Assembly: GCA_944989445.1 (NCBI GenBank) | Contig: CALYLW010000011.1 | Location: 2,881,501 to 2,945,500 of the forward strand | DNA length: 64,000 bases | Origin: Ampullaceana balthica | Taxonomy: Eukaryota; Mollusca; Gastropoda; Lymnaeidae | Direction of reading: 5' to 3' | Shown: in pieces, positions 23,481-34,823 of the stretch | How the letters are laid out: each line of letters starts with the position of its first letter | Position numbering within the stretch: the first letter of the stretch is position 1 | The notes under the pieces: model-generated | The model's database searches: none | Seen by the model: the letters and a program-made list of their open reading frames with translations, nothing else | Told to the model about the DNA's origin: nothing | Translations under genes and position numbers: made by a program

Positions 23481-24117
23481 TCTATTATAAAACAGTTTAA
23501 ACAGTTGGCTCGTTATAAGATTTAAAAACAAAAAAGAAAAACAGAAATAAGGACTATAGATATCATTATAAAAGAAAGCGATATAAGTCATATCAACATA
23601 TATATATATATATATATATATACTAAAAATTCTCATGTAGGATTAATTCCACAAAGTGGAGTGCATTTGTTTGAAAGTAACGAAAAGAAAACTTTATTAA
23701 TTGTCATACTCTGAAAAATTCATTTTGAACTTCCTGGTTCCCGTGGATGTAGTAAGACTATCGGTTACAATTGACCATCTTGTCAATAATCAGTCAGCTG
23801 GAATCAGTCAAGTTTTTTTAAATATATGTATGGGGTGAGGGTGGGGGTAGGGGCACAATGCAGTATTAAATTAATCGGTAGACAGGATACAGAATAGATA
23901 TTGTTCTCATTTTCTGCGCGGTGATAAATTTGTGTGTGTGTATGATTTAAATAATACAAATGAAATGGACTAATTATTTTAACCAAATTTAAGTTGTTTA
24001 CACTGTATTAGTTGATATCAAAAAGGGGTTTAATTATTATTTTTAAGACCCCCTGTTAATTGCAGGATATTTAATTTAATCGACATATATTTTATTGTTG
24101 ATAGTTTCATGATGGGC
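23481..24117. other. AT-rich unique sequence with a short (TA)n
   Basis: A TATATA tract lies at about 23599-23622. No gene or element recognised. Confidence 0.5.
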
Positions 24118-24235
24118 CATCAAATTGTTTTTATTTTTAATTTTTATTTTATTTTATTTTTTTTATTTTTATTTTTTTTTATTTTTTTTTATATTTTTTT
24201 TATTTTTTATTTTTTTTTGGTTTTGTTGTTGTTGT
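24118..24235. repeat. T-rich low-complexity tract
   Basis: Almost pure T with scattered A and G; gives a meaningless Phe/Leu-rich frame. Confidence 0.9.
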
Positions 24236-24452
24236 TGCTGCTAGAAAGGAATCGCGAAATAAAGTCATCTGCCAACATAAAGAAGTTTTACGAACTATTA
24301 GCAAAATAGTGTAAAAATGTAAAGCACTTTGATGTCAAAGGAAAGTTGTTTTCTTTTTAAATGTATGTCGAGATAGTTCTGGAAATATCCTCAAAAATAA
24401 ATTAGAGAAATGTAAGGGTAAACATCCAGACGTAGTAATATTACTGTCGGGG

Positions 24453-25236
24453 TCTTTGAGACAGGGTGAGTGAGTGTGTGTGTCATTGAGACATGGTGAG
24501 TGAGTGTGTGTGTCATTGAGACAGGGTGAATGAGTGTGTGTGTCATTGAGACAGGGTGAGTGAGTGTGTGTATCATTGAGACAGGGTGAGTGAGTGTGTG
24601 TGTCATTGAGACAGGGTGAGTGAGTGTGTGTGTCATTGAGACAGGGTGAGTGAGTGTGTGTGTCATTGAGACAGGGTGAGTGAGTGTGTGTGTCATTGAG
24701 ACAGGGTGAGTGAGTGTGTGTGTCATTGAGACAGGGTGAGTGAGTGTGTGTGTCATTGAGACAGGGTGAGTGAGTGTGTGTGTCATTGAGACAGGGTGAG
24801 TGAGTGTGTGTGTCATTGAGACAGGGTGAGTGTGTGTGTCATTGAGACAGGGTGAGTGAGTGTGTATATAGGGGAGCAGGGTGAGTGAGTGTGTATATAG
24901 GGGAGCAGGGTGAGTGAGTGTGTGTGTCATTGAGACAGGGTGAGTGAGTGTGTATATAGGGGAGCAGGGTGAGTGAGTGTGTGTGTCATTGAGACAGGGT
25001 GAGTGAGTGTGTATATAGGGGAGCAGGGTGAGTGAGTGTGTGTGTCATTGAGACAGGGTGAGTAAGCGTGTGTGTCATTGAGACAGGGTGAGTGAGTGTG
25101 TGTGTCATTGAGACAGGGTTAGTGAGTGTGTGTGTCATTGAGACAGGGGGAGTGAGCGTGTGTGTCATTGAGACAGGGTGAGTGAGTGTGTGTGTCATTG
25201 AGACAGGGTGAGTGAGTGTGTGTGTCATTGAGACAG
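24453..25236. repeat. 30-bp minisatellite, about 26 copies
   Basis: Unit contains GACAGGGTGAGTGAGTGTGT then GTGTCATTGA. In the right half some units are replaced by a variant containing GTATATAGGGGAGCAGGGTG. Ten codons per unit give a Thr/His/Leu-rich frame on the minus strand that I do not regard as a protein. Confidence 0.97.
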
Positions 25237-25629
25237 CCCGCAAGAAGAAAAGACAGAAGTTGACAAGTGCACTGAGAAGTAATACGGACACGGCTCACTT
25301 AGAACACAATGAAACACGTAAAACTATCAATAGACATGTTCATTAATGATGCAGTCCGACACGGCTGACTTGGAACACAATGATGTAAGTTAAACATGTT
25401 TAAATGCCATCCCTGAATTGACAATGCCACAGGCCGAGTTACTTTTACAGCCGTAAATAATTGACAGGTCGCAATGACACAATCGACACAATGCCAGGTC
25501 AGCAAATATTTCACGTTAATTAAATAAATCATCGTCTCTCTACAAAACAGCACACTCATCCTACACACACACAAACTACATACACGCACGTCTGTACATA
25601 CACCTTAAACACAGACACACATACACAAA
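25237..25629. other. Spacer between inverted minisatellite arrays
   Basis: Mostly single-copy. Two related segments (ACACGGCTCACTTAGAACAC near 25289 and ACACGGCTGACTTGGAACAC near 25359) are an old duplication about 70 bp apart. No gene recognised. Confidence 0.6.
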
Positions 25630-26095
25630 CTTACTCACTCACCTTTCTCCTTCGCATTCACACTGGCTCATCGTGCATCACCACACACACACTCACTCAA
25701 TCTGCTCCACTACACACACACACTTATCCTGCTCCACCACCACACTCACACTCACTCACCCTGCTCTTCCACACATACACTCACTCCCCCGGCTCTACCA
25801 CACACACTCACTCACCGTTCTCCACTACACACACACTCACACTCACTCACCCTGCTCCACCACACATACACTCACTCACCCTGCTCCACCACCACACTCA
25901 CACTCACTCACCCTGCTCCACCACACACACACTCACTCCCCCTGCTCCCCTACATACACTCTCACTCACCCTGCTCCACCACACATACACTCACTCACCC
26001 TGCTCCCCTATATACACACTCACTCACCCTGCTCCACGTCACACACACACACACACACACACTCACTCTTCTCCACCACACACATATTCGAGTAA
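25630..26095. repeat. CTCACTCACCCTGCTCC minisatellite, inverse of the 24.5-kb array
   Basis: Irregular units built from CACTCACTCACCCTGCTCC plus ACCACACACA or CCTATATACA. The string CCTGCTCCCCTATATACACA at about 25999 is the reverse complement of the variant unit in the array at 24453-25236. The two arrays are therefore one repeat family in opposite orientations around a 0.4-kb spacer. Confidence 0.9.
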
Positions 26096-26319
26096 TTTCC
26101 TGCCATAAACCAGAGTGACAAAGTTTGTTCGAAAGAGAAAAAATGCATTGCTACGATTTCAACCCTAACAACTTTAAAAAATAAATGACTTAAAGAACTA
26201 ATGAAAACAAACCAAACGAACTAAGACAAACCAGAATTTTCAACTAACAACTTGTAACGTTATATTTACATTTTATTATAGTAATTATAACATACGCGTA
26301 AAGTAATGATACCATTTTG
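26096..26319. other. AT-rich unique sequence
   Basis: Nothing recognised. Confidence 0.5.
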
Positions 26320-26327
26320 GGAGCAGC

Positions 26328-26910
26328 CAGGGGCGGATTAAGACTGCACGGGGCCCCTGGCTGCAATTCAAACTGGGGCCCTATCCAGCCAGTGTACCTT
26401 TAGATAAAATGATTGCTAGCAGCTAATATAAGACTAACTTGTAAATATTCATCCAAAATGATTATTCATGAAAAACCCGATTTCGAAGAAATAACTTTTT
26501 GCCGGTATCCTAAAATTGAGTGTAAAAGACAATTTATAAAATTAAAAAACACGTGAAAAAAAAATTCACACCCCACCCGGGGATCGAACCCGCCACCGCA
26601 TGCACCATAAGCCTTAGAACTTCACATTCAGCCATTCATTTAGGGTTGTCAATTAAATATATATATATATAATATTCTTTAATAATTTCTGTTATTGAGC
26701 CTATCAAATCAGGTTTTTTGACTGCTAAGACTATCGTGTGGGAAAAGAGATCACTTTAATAGATGAGATTTTATTAATTTATCATATTTTCAGCAATTCA
26801 TGTATACATTTGTCCACATTTATTATAAAATATGCTAAGTTTGGGGGCCCTAAATCATCGGGGGCCCCTGGATTTAGCCCGTTCAGCCCCCCCCCCTTAA
26901 TCCGCCATAG
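26328..26910. mobile_element. hAT-type MITE with 8-bp target duplication
   Basis: Target duplication GGAGCAGC at 26320-26327 and 26911-26918. Ends are CAGGGGCGGATTAAG and the inverse of CTATGGCGGATTAAG, with mismatches only near the tip. The 8-bp duplication and CAGGGGCGG tip are typical of hAT elements. GGGGCCC-rich subterminal inverted sequence lies at both ends. No transposase. On the minus strand GGTTCGATCC at 26581-26590 matches a Pol III B box. Confidence 0.88.
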
Positions 26911-27003
26911 GGAGCAGCTATTTTCTAAATCTAATATTGATTTAGTTAAACATCACATCTAGTCTGTACATGTTACGTATGATCGGATGGCGTTTATTAT
27001 TAT

Positions 27004-27431
27004 TAAATCCCTTATATTAACTTCGAAATCTTGTCGTCATCTCTGTCGTTCGACAGCGGGCGGAAAAACAAAAGTAACAAATGACCAACTTCCCGCAATG
27101 CCATCGAGCTGAAATTTAGCACATAGACTCGTGTTACCTAAGAATGCACCGTATTAAAATTTCAGATCGATCGAACGTACCGTAATCAAATTAATGCATT
27201 TTTAGTTTATCTCTATATAACATGTGTAATTCAAATTCACGGTTTGTTATTGTTTTTCTTTCACGTGTCAGTTGAGTTCACGCGTTGACGCCATCCGTCG
27301 ATGTCCACACCCCTCCCGTCCCCTCCCCCAGTTTTAAAGCCAGGGGACATCACTCGGTGTCAGTCTGTAAATGTTTGTCGCGTTTGAACATAATCAATAC
27401 TTTTAGTTATGTCTCTAATATAAGGGATTTA
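27004..27431 (+). mobile_element. TIR-element family A, copy c
   Basis: Perfect 16-bp inverted ends TAAATCCCTTATATTA at 27004-27019 and its inverse at 27416-27431, with TA at both tips. The core has TTCAGATCGATCGAACGTA and TTTTTAGTTTATCTCTATAT as in the other copies. The left flank carries, in inverse orientation, the module seen in the Helitron 3' regions (CGCCCGCTGTCG, GGGAAGTTGG, TTTCAGCTCGATGG). It is 428 bp and non-coding. Similarity to copies d and e continues a little past the right terminus. Confidence 0.85.
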
Positions 27432-28129
27432 TATTCAAAAACTTTGTTTTTACGGGGTTGTTTTTATTTTATGTGTCTCTTTTCTCACTAATGTCAAGGA
27501 CTTTTACCCATGAAGACCTCTGGTATGAACTGGAAATTGTGACTACAAGTAATACACAAATTTCCAAATGTTTAAATTTATTCTCTTGTAACAGACGTGT
27601 AATCTTACTAATAAACGTTGTATTTTTATGTTCTTACCTTAATTTTACACTAGACATCACCATCGCCTGAATACACATCATTTTACCCTGCAAATGATGT
27701 CATATAACTAACAAGATAATAAATATGATCATTATCTCGTCATTTTTCATTTGTGTAGCGTTGTAACCCTCGCCAGATGACTAATTTAGCTCATGGACAC
27801 TTCCTCTTTGGTTGAAATTCAGTCATTCCAAATATAACACGCAATTCTTGGTGTCAACATCAGGTCGTTGGCTTAACCTGGAAATTTGATATAAAAGGTA
27901 ATTACATAGAAAATATTGCGTTTCATATTCCAACACGTGTTGCAATTTTTGTCATGATCTATCTGTCTCTTCATTTTTTAATATATTTTTTTTAAAAACA
28001 GGTCATGATTTTTTTGTGTGAGCTTTGTGCACTGAAATACAAGGAGCCCTAATGCACAGATATGAGATATTTTATTACAGTCATAGGATAACGAGATTTG
28101 AGCTGCTTTAACAGTAATTTATGCTCGAA
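27432..28129. other. AT-rich unique sequence
   Basis: No gene or repeat recognised beyond the family A flank in the first 60 bp. Confidence 0.45.
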
Positions 28130-28560
28130 CTGACGGTAAGTCCTTAACATGACTTTATGTAAGAGTGGATGATTGATTCATAACATGACTGAAGCCAGAG
28201 GGGGTCATTGCTTTAATATTACTTTAAAAACAGAATGGAATTCTGAACATGAATTAAGTAAGAGTGGACTAATTTCAATACGACTTGAAAAAAATGAGTG
28301 ACAATCTGGACATGACTTATGAAAGTGTTGATCATTAGTAATAGGACTTTATGAAAAGTGAGTGATTCCATATATATGATGACCAAGTAGGCGATTCCTT
28401 AAGTGAGTTTCTGGAAGAGTCTTAAAATGATTTCATAAAGAGCAGTCATTTTTTAATATGACTTTTAAAAGGGTGTCATTCGTAATATGACTCTATGAAA
28501 ACATTCATTGAATATAATTACAAAGTAACTTGACTTCTCAAATTAGTGGCACCCCTATGA
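28130..28560. repeat. Highly decayed tandem repeat
   Basis: Recurring fragments (ATGACTTTATG, AAGAGTGGAT, GAGTGATTC, AATATGACTTT) at irregular 40-60 bp spacing suggest an old minisatellite. The unit is no longer definable by eye. Confidence 0.45.
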
Positions 28561-29062
28561 AGTATCCGACTTTGGTTGTTGTAACTTATTCTGTCGTTCA
28601 GGATTTAACCGAATATGTGACCGAATTGCTCGTCCCCACTGCATGTTAGCAGTTGGTTTCCTGACCTCTTTATTTGTTGCTACCTTTCAAAACATGCCAC
28701 GTCTCGCTGTGTAAACAATACTGTGCATGTACAGGGCTTTACTTTTAGAAATAATGGCATCAACAGTCAACTAGAACTTTAACATGTTTTAGAGATATTT
28801 TAGTCATGTGATTAGTAGTTTATAATTAGTGTTTTGGGTGTATTATAAAAGACAGTAAAAACCTATTATTTAACGAGTTTTAATGATATTTTAGTGATAA
28901 TTTAGTAGTCTATATAATTAGTGTTATAGACATGTTTGAGTGTTGGGGCAATCAGTAGTCAATAAAAACAGATGCATGGCATTTGTCTTAAATGTAGATG
29001 TATTTGTACTACACGGTATATAAGTTATTTTGTTTCATGTATTGTTATAAGTAATTAAATTA
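28561..29062. other. AT-rich sequence with an old duplication
   Basis: Segments near 28795 and 28890 both contain GATATTTTAGT and later AATTAGTGTT, an old duplication of about 100 bp. No gene seen. Confidence 0.45.
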
Positions 29063-29653
29063 ATATCACGAAAAAGATCTACTAACATCATGAAAAAAGA
29101 TCTACTAACATCATGAAAAAAGATCTACTAACATGATGAAAAAAGATCTACTAACATGATGAAAAAAGATCTAATAACATGATGAAAAAAAGATCTACTA
29201 ACATCATGAAAAAAACATCTACTAACATCATGAAAAAAGATCTACTAACATCATGAAAAAACATCTACTAACATCATGAAAAAATATCTACTAACATCAT
29301 GAAAAAAGATCTACTAACATCATGAAAAAAACATCTACTAACATCATGAAAAAAGATCTACTAACATCATGAAAAAAAACATCTACTAACATCATGAAAA
29401 AATATCTACTAACATCATGAAAAAAGATCTACTAACATCATGAAAAAAACATCTACTAACATCATGAAAAAATATCTACTAACATCATGAAAAAAGATCT
29501 ACTAACATCATGAAAAAAACATCTACTAACATCATGAAAAAAAGATATACTAATATCATGAAAAAAAGATATACTGACATCATGAAAAAAAGATATACTA
29601 ACATCATGAAAAAAAGATCTACTAACATCATGAAAAAAGATCTACTAACATCA
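29063..29653. repeat. 23-bp minisatellite, about 25 copies
   Basis: Unit core ATCTACTAACATCATG followed by an A-run of variable length (5-8), which changes the unit to 22-25 bp. ATCATG versus ATGATG variants cluster at the left. A-run slippage appears to be the main mutation. Confidence 0.96.
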
Positions 29654-30059
29654 ACAAATATGGCGGTGAAGGATGTTTAAGATGTGTTTTGACTAAATTT
29701 AGTTTAAAAAAAATATATTTGGTGTTTAAGACTGTTACATTTAGAGATAACGTCATGTTTCGAAATTTTTGTTAGTTATATTAGTCAGGAATATGTTATT
29801 GTTCATAGACATATTTGAATAGCAAGGAAATACGTGAATATCCATGGAATTTCATAACCTAAGCACACCTCGTATTTCTTTTAATGTTTTTATGACATAT
29901 CTAGCTTTTTTGATCATTAGAATATTCACATCACCAAATAGCAAAATATTTTCAATTTCTTGTTTACCTTCTCGTGAGGTATTATGTTGTCCTTTATGGT
30001 AGTGTCCACAATTCTATGTTGTACTTTTCATTAGCCCGGTGTATGGGAAACAAAGCCGA
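29654..30059. other. AT-rich unique sequence
   Basis: Nothing recognised. Confidence 0.5.
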
Positions 30060-30240
30060 CGAGGTCAGGACATGACATGGGAGGTCACTCCATGTTCTCA
30101 CAGCAGTCACAGGAATCGCCCTCCATAAACTTAATGGCAATGACCTGACCTTGAGAGGGGGGATCTCGGTGTAGAGGTCAACGTGTTTTGATTGGTGGGA
30201 ACCAATAATGGAATTGCGTGTTGCAGAAGTGGTGTCTCTT
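30060..30240. promoter_or_regulatory. Cluster of nuclear-receptor half-sites
   Basis: AGGTCA occurs at 30062-30067, 30082-30087 and 30175-30180. In inverse orientation TGACCTGACCTTGA at 30141-30154 reads TCAAGGTCAGGTCA, an extended ERR/FTZ-F1-type half-site followed by another AGGTCA. A CCAAT lies near 30210. Five half-sites within 120 bp is dense, but function is only inferred. Confidence 0.3.
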
Positions 30241-30278
30241 GACTCTTACAGTACCGGTGTTTATCGCAATGTTCATAT

Positions 30279-30351
30279 GTGTGAGTGTTTGTGTGTGTGA
30301 GTGTGTGTGTGTGAGTGTGTGTGTGTGTGTTGTGTGTGTGTGTGTGTGTAT
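30279..30351. repeat. (GT)n microsatellite
   Basis: GT-rich tract with GA interruptions. Confidence 0.95.
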
Positions 30352-30540
30352 TGCTTGACTATAATTCGATATTTACAATGTCTTTATTTCAAGACAGCAT
30401 GGTTAAATCATGTGGGAGTGGGGGGGGGGAAGCATGTCGCTATTCCCAGAGAAAAGCGGTTAAGACTTCGAATGAACTTATACTTTTTTCAAAATTTAAT
30501 TATCCACTTATTGTTAGTTGACCACATCGTTATTATTATT

Positions 30541-30958
30541 CGCGGACATTATCTTAACTTTCATGGACGCGGACATTATCTTAACTTTCATGGACGCGGG
30601 CATTATATTAACTTTCATGGACGCGGACATTATCTTAACTTTCATGGACGCGGACATTATCTTAACTTTCATGGACGCGGACATTATCTTAACTTTCATG
30701 GACACGGACATTATCTTAACTTTCATGGACGCGGACATTATCTTAACTTTCATGGACGCGGACATTATCTTAACTTTCATGGACGCGGACATTATCTTAA
30801 CTTTCATGGACGCGGACATTATCTTAACTTTCATGGACGCGGACATAATCTTAACTTTCATGGACGCGGACATAATCTTGACTTTCATGGACGCGGACAT
30901 AATCTTAACTTTCATGGACGCGGACATAATCTTAACTTTCATGGACGCGCACATTATT
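30541..30958. repeat. 27-bp minisatellite, about 15 copies
   Basis: Unit CGGACATTATCTTAACTTTC then ATGGACG. Left units have ATTATC and the last four have ATAATC, so two variants are spatially segregated. Nine codons per unit with no stop in two plus frames and one minus frame produce long shadow frames. Confidence 0.97.
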
Positions 30959-31066
30959 CATAGACATTCGCATACGCAACTCAATATATGTTCACTCTGC
31001 ATAGAAGGCCATGCCCACGTTTATTTCTTTAGATAATTCTCTGCGACTCTGCGGTATACAAGGAAC

Positions 31067-31934
31067 GTCTGTAATAGATACGACAATAGACTGTAATAGA
31101 TACGACATTAGTCTGTAATAGATACGACATAATTCTGTAATAGATATGACAGTATTCTGTAATAGATAAGAGATTGATCTGTAATAGATACGACATTAGT
31201 CTGTAATAGATACGACATTATTCTGTAATAGATATGACAGTATTCTGTAATAGATAAGAGATTAATCTGTAATAGATACGACACTAGTCTGTAATAGATG
31301 CGACATTAGTCTGTAATAGATACGACATTAGTCTGTAATAGATACGACATTAGTCTGTAATAGATACGACATTAGTCTGTAATAGATGTGACATTAGTCT
31401 GTATTAGATACGACATTATTCTGTAATAGATATGACAGTATTCTGTAACAGATAAGAGATTAATCTGTAATAGATACGACATTAGTCTGTAATAGATACG
31501 ACATTAGTCTGTAATAGATATGACATTAGTCTGTAATAGATAAGACATTAGTCTGTAATAGATAATACATTAGGCTGTAATAGATAAGACATTAGTCTGT
31601 AATAGATATGACATTAGTCTGTAATAGATATGACATTAGTCTGTAATAGATAAGACATTAGTCTGTAATAGATAATACATTAGGCTGTAATAGATAAGAC
31701 ATTAGTCTGTAATAGATATGACATTAGTCTGTAATAGATAAGACATTAGTCTGTAATAGATAAGACATTAGTCTGTAATAGATATGACATTAGTCTGTAA
31801 TAGATAAGACATTAGTCTGTAATAGATAAGACATTAGTCTGTAATAGATAAGACATTAGTCTGTAATAGATAAGACATTAGTCTGTAATAGATAAGACAT
31901 TAGTCTGTAATAGATAAGACATTAGTCTGTAAGA
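31067..31934. repeat. 22-bp minisatellite, about 39 copies
   Basis: Unit TCTGTAATAGATACGACATT then AG, with variants ATAAGACATT, ATATGACATT and ATAAGAGATT. The ATACGAC type dominates the left and ATAAGAC the right, so the array has a gradient of unit types. Confidence 0.97.
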
Positions 31935-32301
31935 GCCATTGATTTTCATTCCTGTTTCGTTGTTAATTTTCGTGTATTTTTTACCAAAAGAAAAACTGTT
32001 TCCTGTTTTTTCCCGACTAACAACCTCAATTTCTGCCCACGGACAATAATTAGCAACTCTTCAAACAGAAGCGAAAACAAAAATCTTTGCTTGACACGGG
32101 TGACATTTAAAAAGAAAAGGTAAACAGGAAGTAAACGAAACAAATGAAAACGAGGTAAAGTTAAAATTCGAGAAAATTACAATCTTTTGAAACTAAAATA
32201 AATAAAAATCACCATAAATATAGTGTTGGCGTAGTGAGATGATAAAATGTGGATATTGATGACCCAAACTATTCATTAGTTTATTCTAAGCTGGTGTTAT
32301 T

Positions 32302-32796
32302 TTAGTGTAGGCCTAGTGGTTTAGTGTAGACCTAATGGTTTAGTGTAGGCCTGGTGGTTTAGTGTAGGCCTAGTGGTTTAGTGTAGGCCTAGTGGTTTAG
32401 TGTAGGCCTAGTGGTTTAGTGTAGGCCTAGTGGTTTAGTGTAGGCCTAGTGGTTTAGTGTAGGCCTAGTGGTTTAGTGTAGGCCTAGTGGTTTAGTGTAG
32501 GCCTAGTGGTTTAGTGTAGGCCTAGTGGTTTAGTGTAGGCCTAGTGGTTTAGTGTAGGCCTAGTGGTTTAGTGTAGGCCTAGTGGTTTAATGTAGGCCTA
32601 ATGGTTTAATGTAGGCCTAGTGGTTTAGTGTAGGCCTAGTGGTTTAGTGTAGGCCTAGTGGTTTAGTGTAGGCCTAGTGGTTTAATGTAGGCCTAATGGT
32701 TTAATGTAGGCCTAATGGTTTAATGTAGGCCTAGTGGTTTAGTGTAGGCCTAGTGGTTTAGTGTAGGCCTAGTGGTTTAGTATAGGCCTAGTGGTT
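32302..32796. repeat. 19-bp minisatellite, about 26 copies
   Basis: Unit TAGTGGTTTAGTGTAGGCC with few variants (TAATGGTTTAATGTAGGCC). The array is very homogeneous, suggesting recent expansion. Confidence 0.97.
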
Positions 32797-33639
32797 CCCA
32801 AGCTGAGATCAGCTTACTCCCGTGGGTACGCAAAGGGCATTGTAATGGTGGCTGCACACGACACGGAATACAAACTTTTTTTCCAAATAGTTCATATACA
32901 AGAAACCATTATACATAAGTAGGACGAAATAATTTTGTGTATGGAATGAGCTTATGTAGTGTATAAGATAGGATAAGAGCTATAGTTCAAAATGAGTGAA
33001 TGAAGAAATGGATGAAATTACTTACAAAATTATTTTTAAAAAATAAAATAAAAAATAAAAAATGTTTTTAACATTAATTCAGAGGTCAATATAATGCCAA
33101 TAGGCAAACTTACGCGTGTTTTTGCTTCTGCCTTTCATTAAACGTATTTGTTTTATTTTCCGTCTTCTTATATTTTCAGTTTCATATTTCTTTTAAACCA
33201 GGATGAACTTTCGTCTCCTTATAATATCATATCAACGCTGAACGTATTGTCCCTAAACATATTCATGACATAATTTCACCAAATTTCTGGATTGTGCTAA
33301 ATGTTTCAGTTTCCTGGAAAACTTACACGAGAAAAGCCAAACGAAGACGATATTATGGGCAGCATTTAAACTATTATAGCGGGATAAATTCAAACATCAA
33401 GGGAAACATTTTGTGTTGAAATGTTTTGAAATTTGGTTCACATTTATTACACAACGCCATTAACAGCATGCAGCGTTGACTGTTTGAAGATAATTTTTGA
33501 AATATTCCAAGAATTTCAGCGAGTGGTTGACATGATGTTTTCGGGTGAGAATTTGGTCAGGATAGGGGGGCGGTTATTGGATATCAAAATGGGTCGTTTG
33601 CGTAGCCGGGAGGGTAAGAGTGGGTGAAGGGTTGGGAAA
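32797..33639. other. Unique sequence
   Basis: No gene or repeat recognised; short A-rich stretch near 33040-33065. Confidence 0.5.
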
Positions 33640-34060
33640 TTGTGCCTGACCATCGGAGTGATCAAAATACTGTCTGACACTTTGGGATTAAGCTAACACG
33701 CTCCGCTATTAACGGTCGAATAAAGCTATTCTCCGGTGCTCCCGATCCAGCTCACAGATACATTAACGTTTTTTTCCCTCCCTGGCCGATGACGATAGGG
33801 ACTTTCGGCCGCCGCCATGTTGGTCACGTGATTATCCTATCGCCGCGGAGCTGTCACGCTGACTGGCAGCTCTGCGATTGGTCGGGGCTCGTTGTTATGG
33901 TAACGAGACGCGCGTTGTCAAACCGAGGGGAGACTTTCATCAGATGAGAGCCCCGGCCGTTATCGTGTCGTCGTATCTGGGACATTTTCGGGATTATCCT
34001 CACAAAACGGGAGCTGTACAAAACGAACGCATCACTGATGGAGAACCCATCTCTTGTTAG
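33640..34060. promoter_or_regulatory. Promoter-like island: YY1, E-box, CCAAT and RFX X-box matches
   Basis: Within 95 bp there are GCCGCCATGTTGG at 33811-33822 (YY1 consensus), GGTCACGTGA with CACGTG at 33825-33830 (USF-type), ATTGG at 33877-33881 (inverse CCAAT box), and GTTGTTATGGTAAC at 33891-33904. The last matches the palindromic RFX X-box and is extended as CTCGTT...AACGAG. CpGs are frequent here, unlike the flanks. This combination is typical of housekeeping or ciliary-gene promoters. I see no convincing first exon: a 60-codon plus frame at 33878-34060 has no known domain. It may be a distal promoter, an enhancer or a 5' non-coding exon. Confidence 0.45.
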
Positions 34061-34823
34061 AGCTAAGGCACTAGAGTTTTTGGCTTTTTTTTTCCAGTGC
34101 GATTTCTACGAAATGAGAAAAATATAGCGTAAATATAAGGGTGGCGGGGGGGGGGTGGATGAAACTGATGGAAGCCAAGCCTGATAATGGATGAGAAAGT
34201 TGGTACCAAAGGGATTGGCAGCGACGTAGCATTAAAAAAAGAAGTGCGTGGGGACAAGAATGATACTAGAAATGTACCCGGGTCCTGCCCCAACAAAATC
34301 TTGTGTGGAATTACATTAATGGCAATAATGGGTTTCTGAGTAGAAAAGGTTGATAGCCAGGACAGAAATGTTAAAATTGAACAAAAAATTGAAGTCTTAG
34401 AATTTAGGGAAATTTCTTAAGAGGATCCGGGTATTAAAGTTAAATTTTAAGCAAATAATTTATTAAACTGGAATTATTCTTAGAATAGGAGCCTTGTAGA
34501 CTTACATTTACTTCGTATACATATAAATGTAATCTTCAGCGTCTATAGGTTGACATCATGTCACATAAAATGGCACGGATACACTAAAAATTGTAGAACA
34601 CCCTCACCACCGGAACTCACTGGCATGCCAGAGTTTTAAATAATAATGTAAACCAACTGAATTTTTAAACAGGTGTAAGACAATAAAATTGATCATTAAA
34701 TAAATTTGTAAGATCGCGAACTTATAAAAAATAAAAAATAAAAATAATAATTTAAAATAAAAATGAGAAAAAATATATATATATTAGATCATCGGTTAAA
34801 ATTCCATTTCGTTTCATATTTAC
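34061..34823. other. AT-rich unique sequence
   Basis: Nothing recognised. A G-run lies at 34146-34155. Confidence 0.5.

Noticed and set aside
24391..26095. Thr/His/Leu/Pro-rich frames
   Set aside because: Translations of the inverted 30-bp minisatellite arrays.
29063..29653. Possible CRISPR-like array
   Set aside because: Units are contiguous without unique spacers and differ only in A-run length; the context is an animal genome. The same holds for the other arrays.
30301..31036. Overlapping frames of 146-220 codons on both strands
   Set aside because: Shadow frames of a 27-bp repeat without stops in several frames.
33878..34060. 60-codon frame downstream of the X-box as a first exon
   Set aside because: No domain or recognised signal peptide, and the frame overlaps the promoter motifs themselves.
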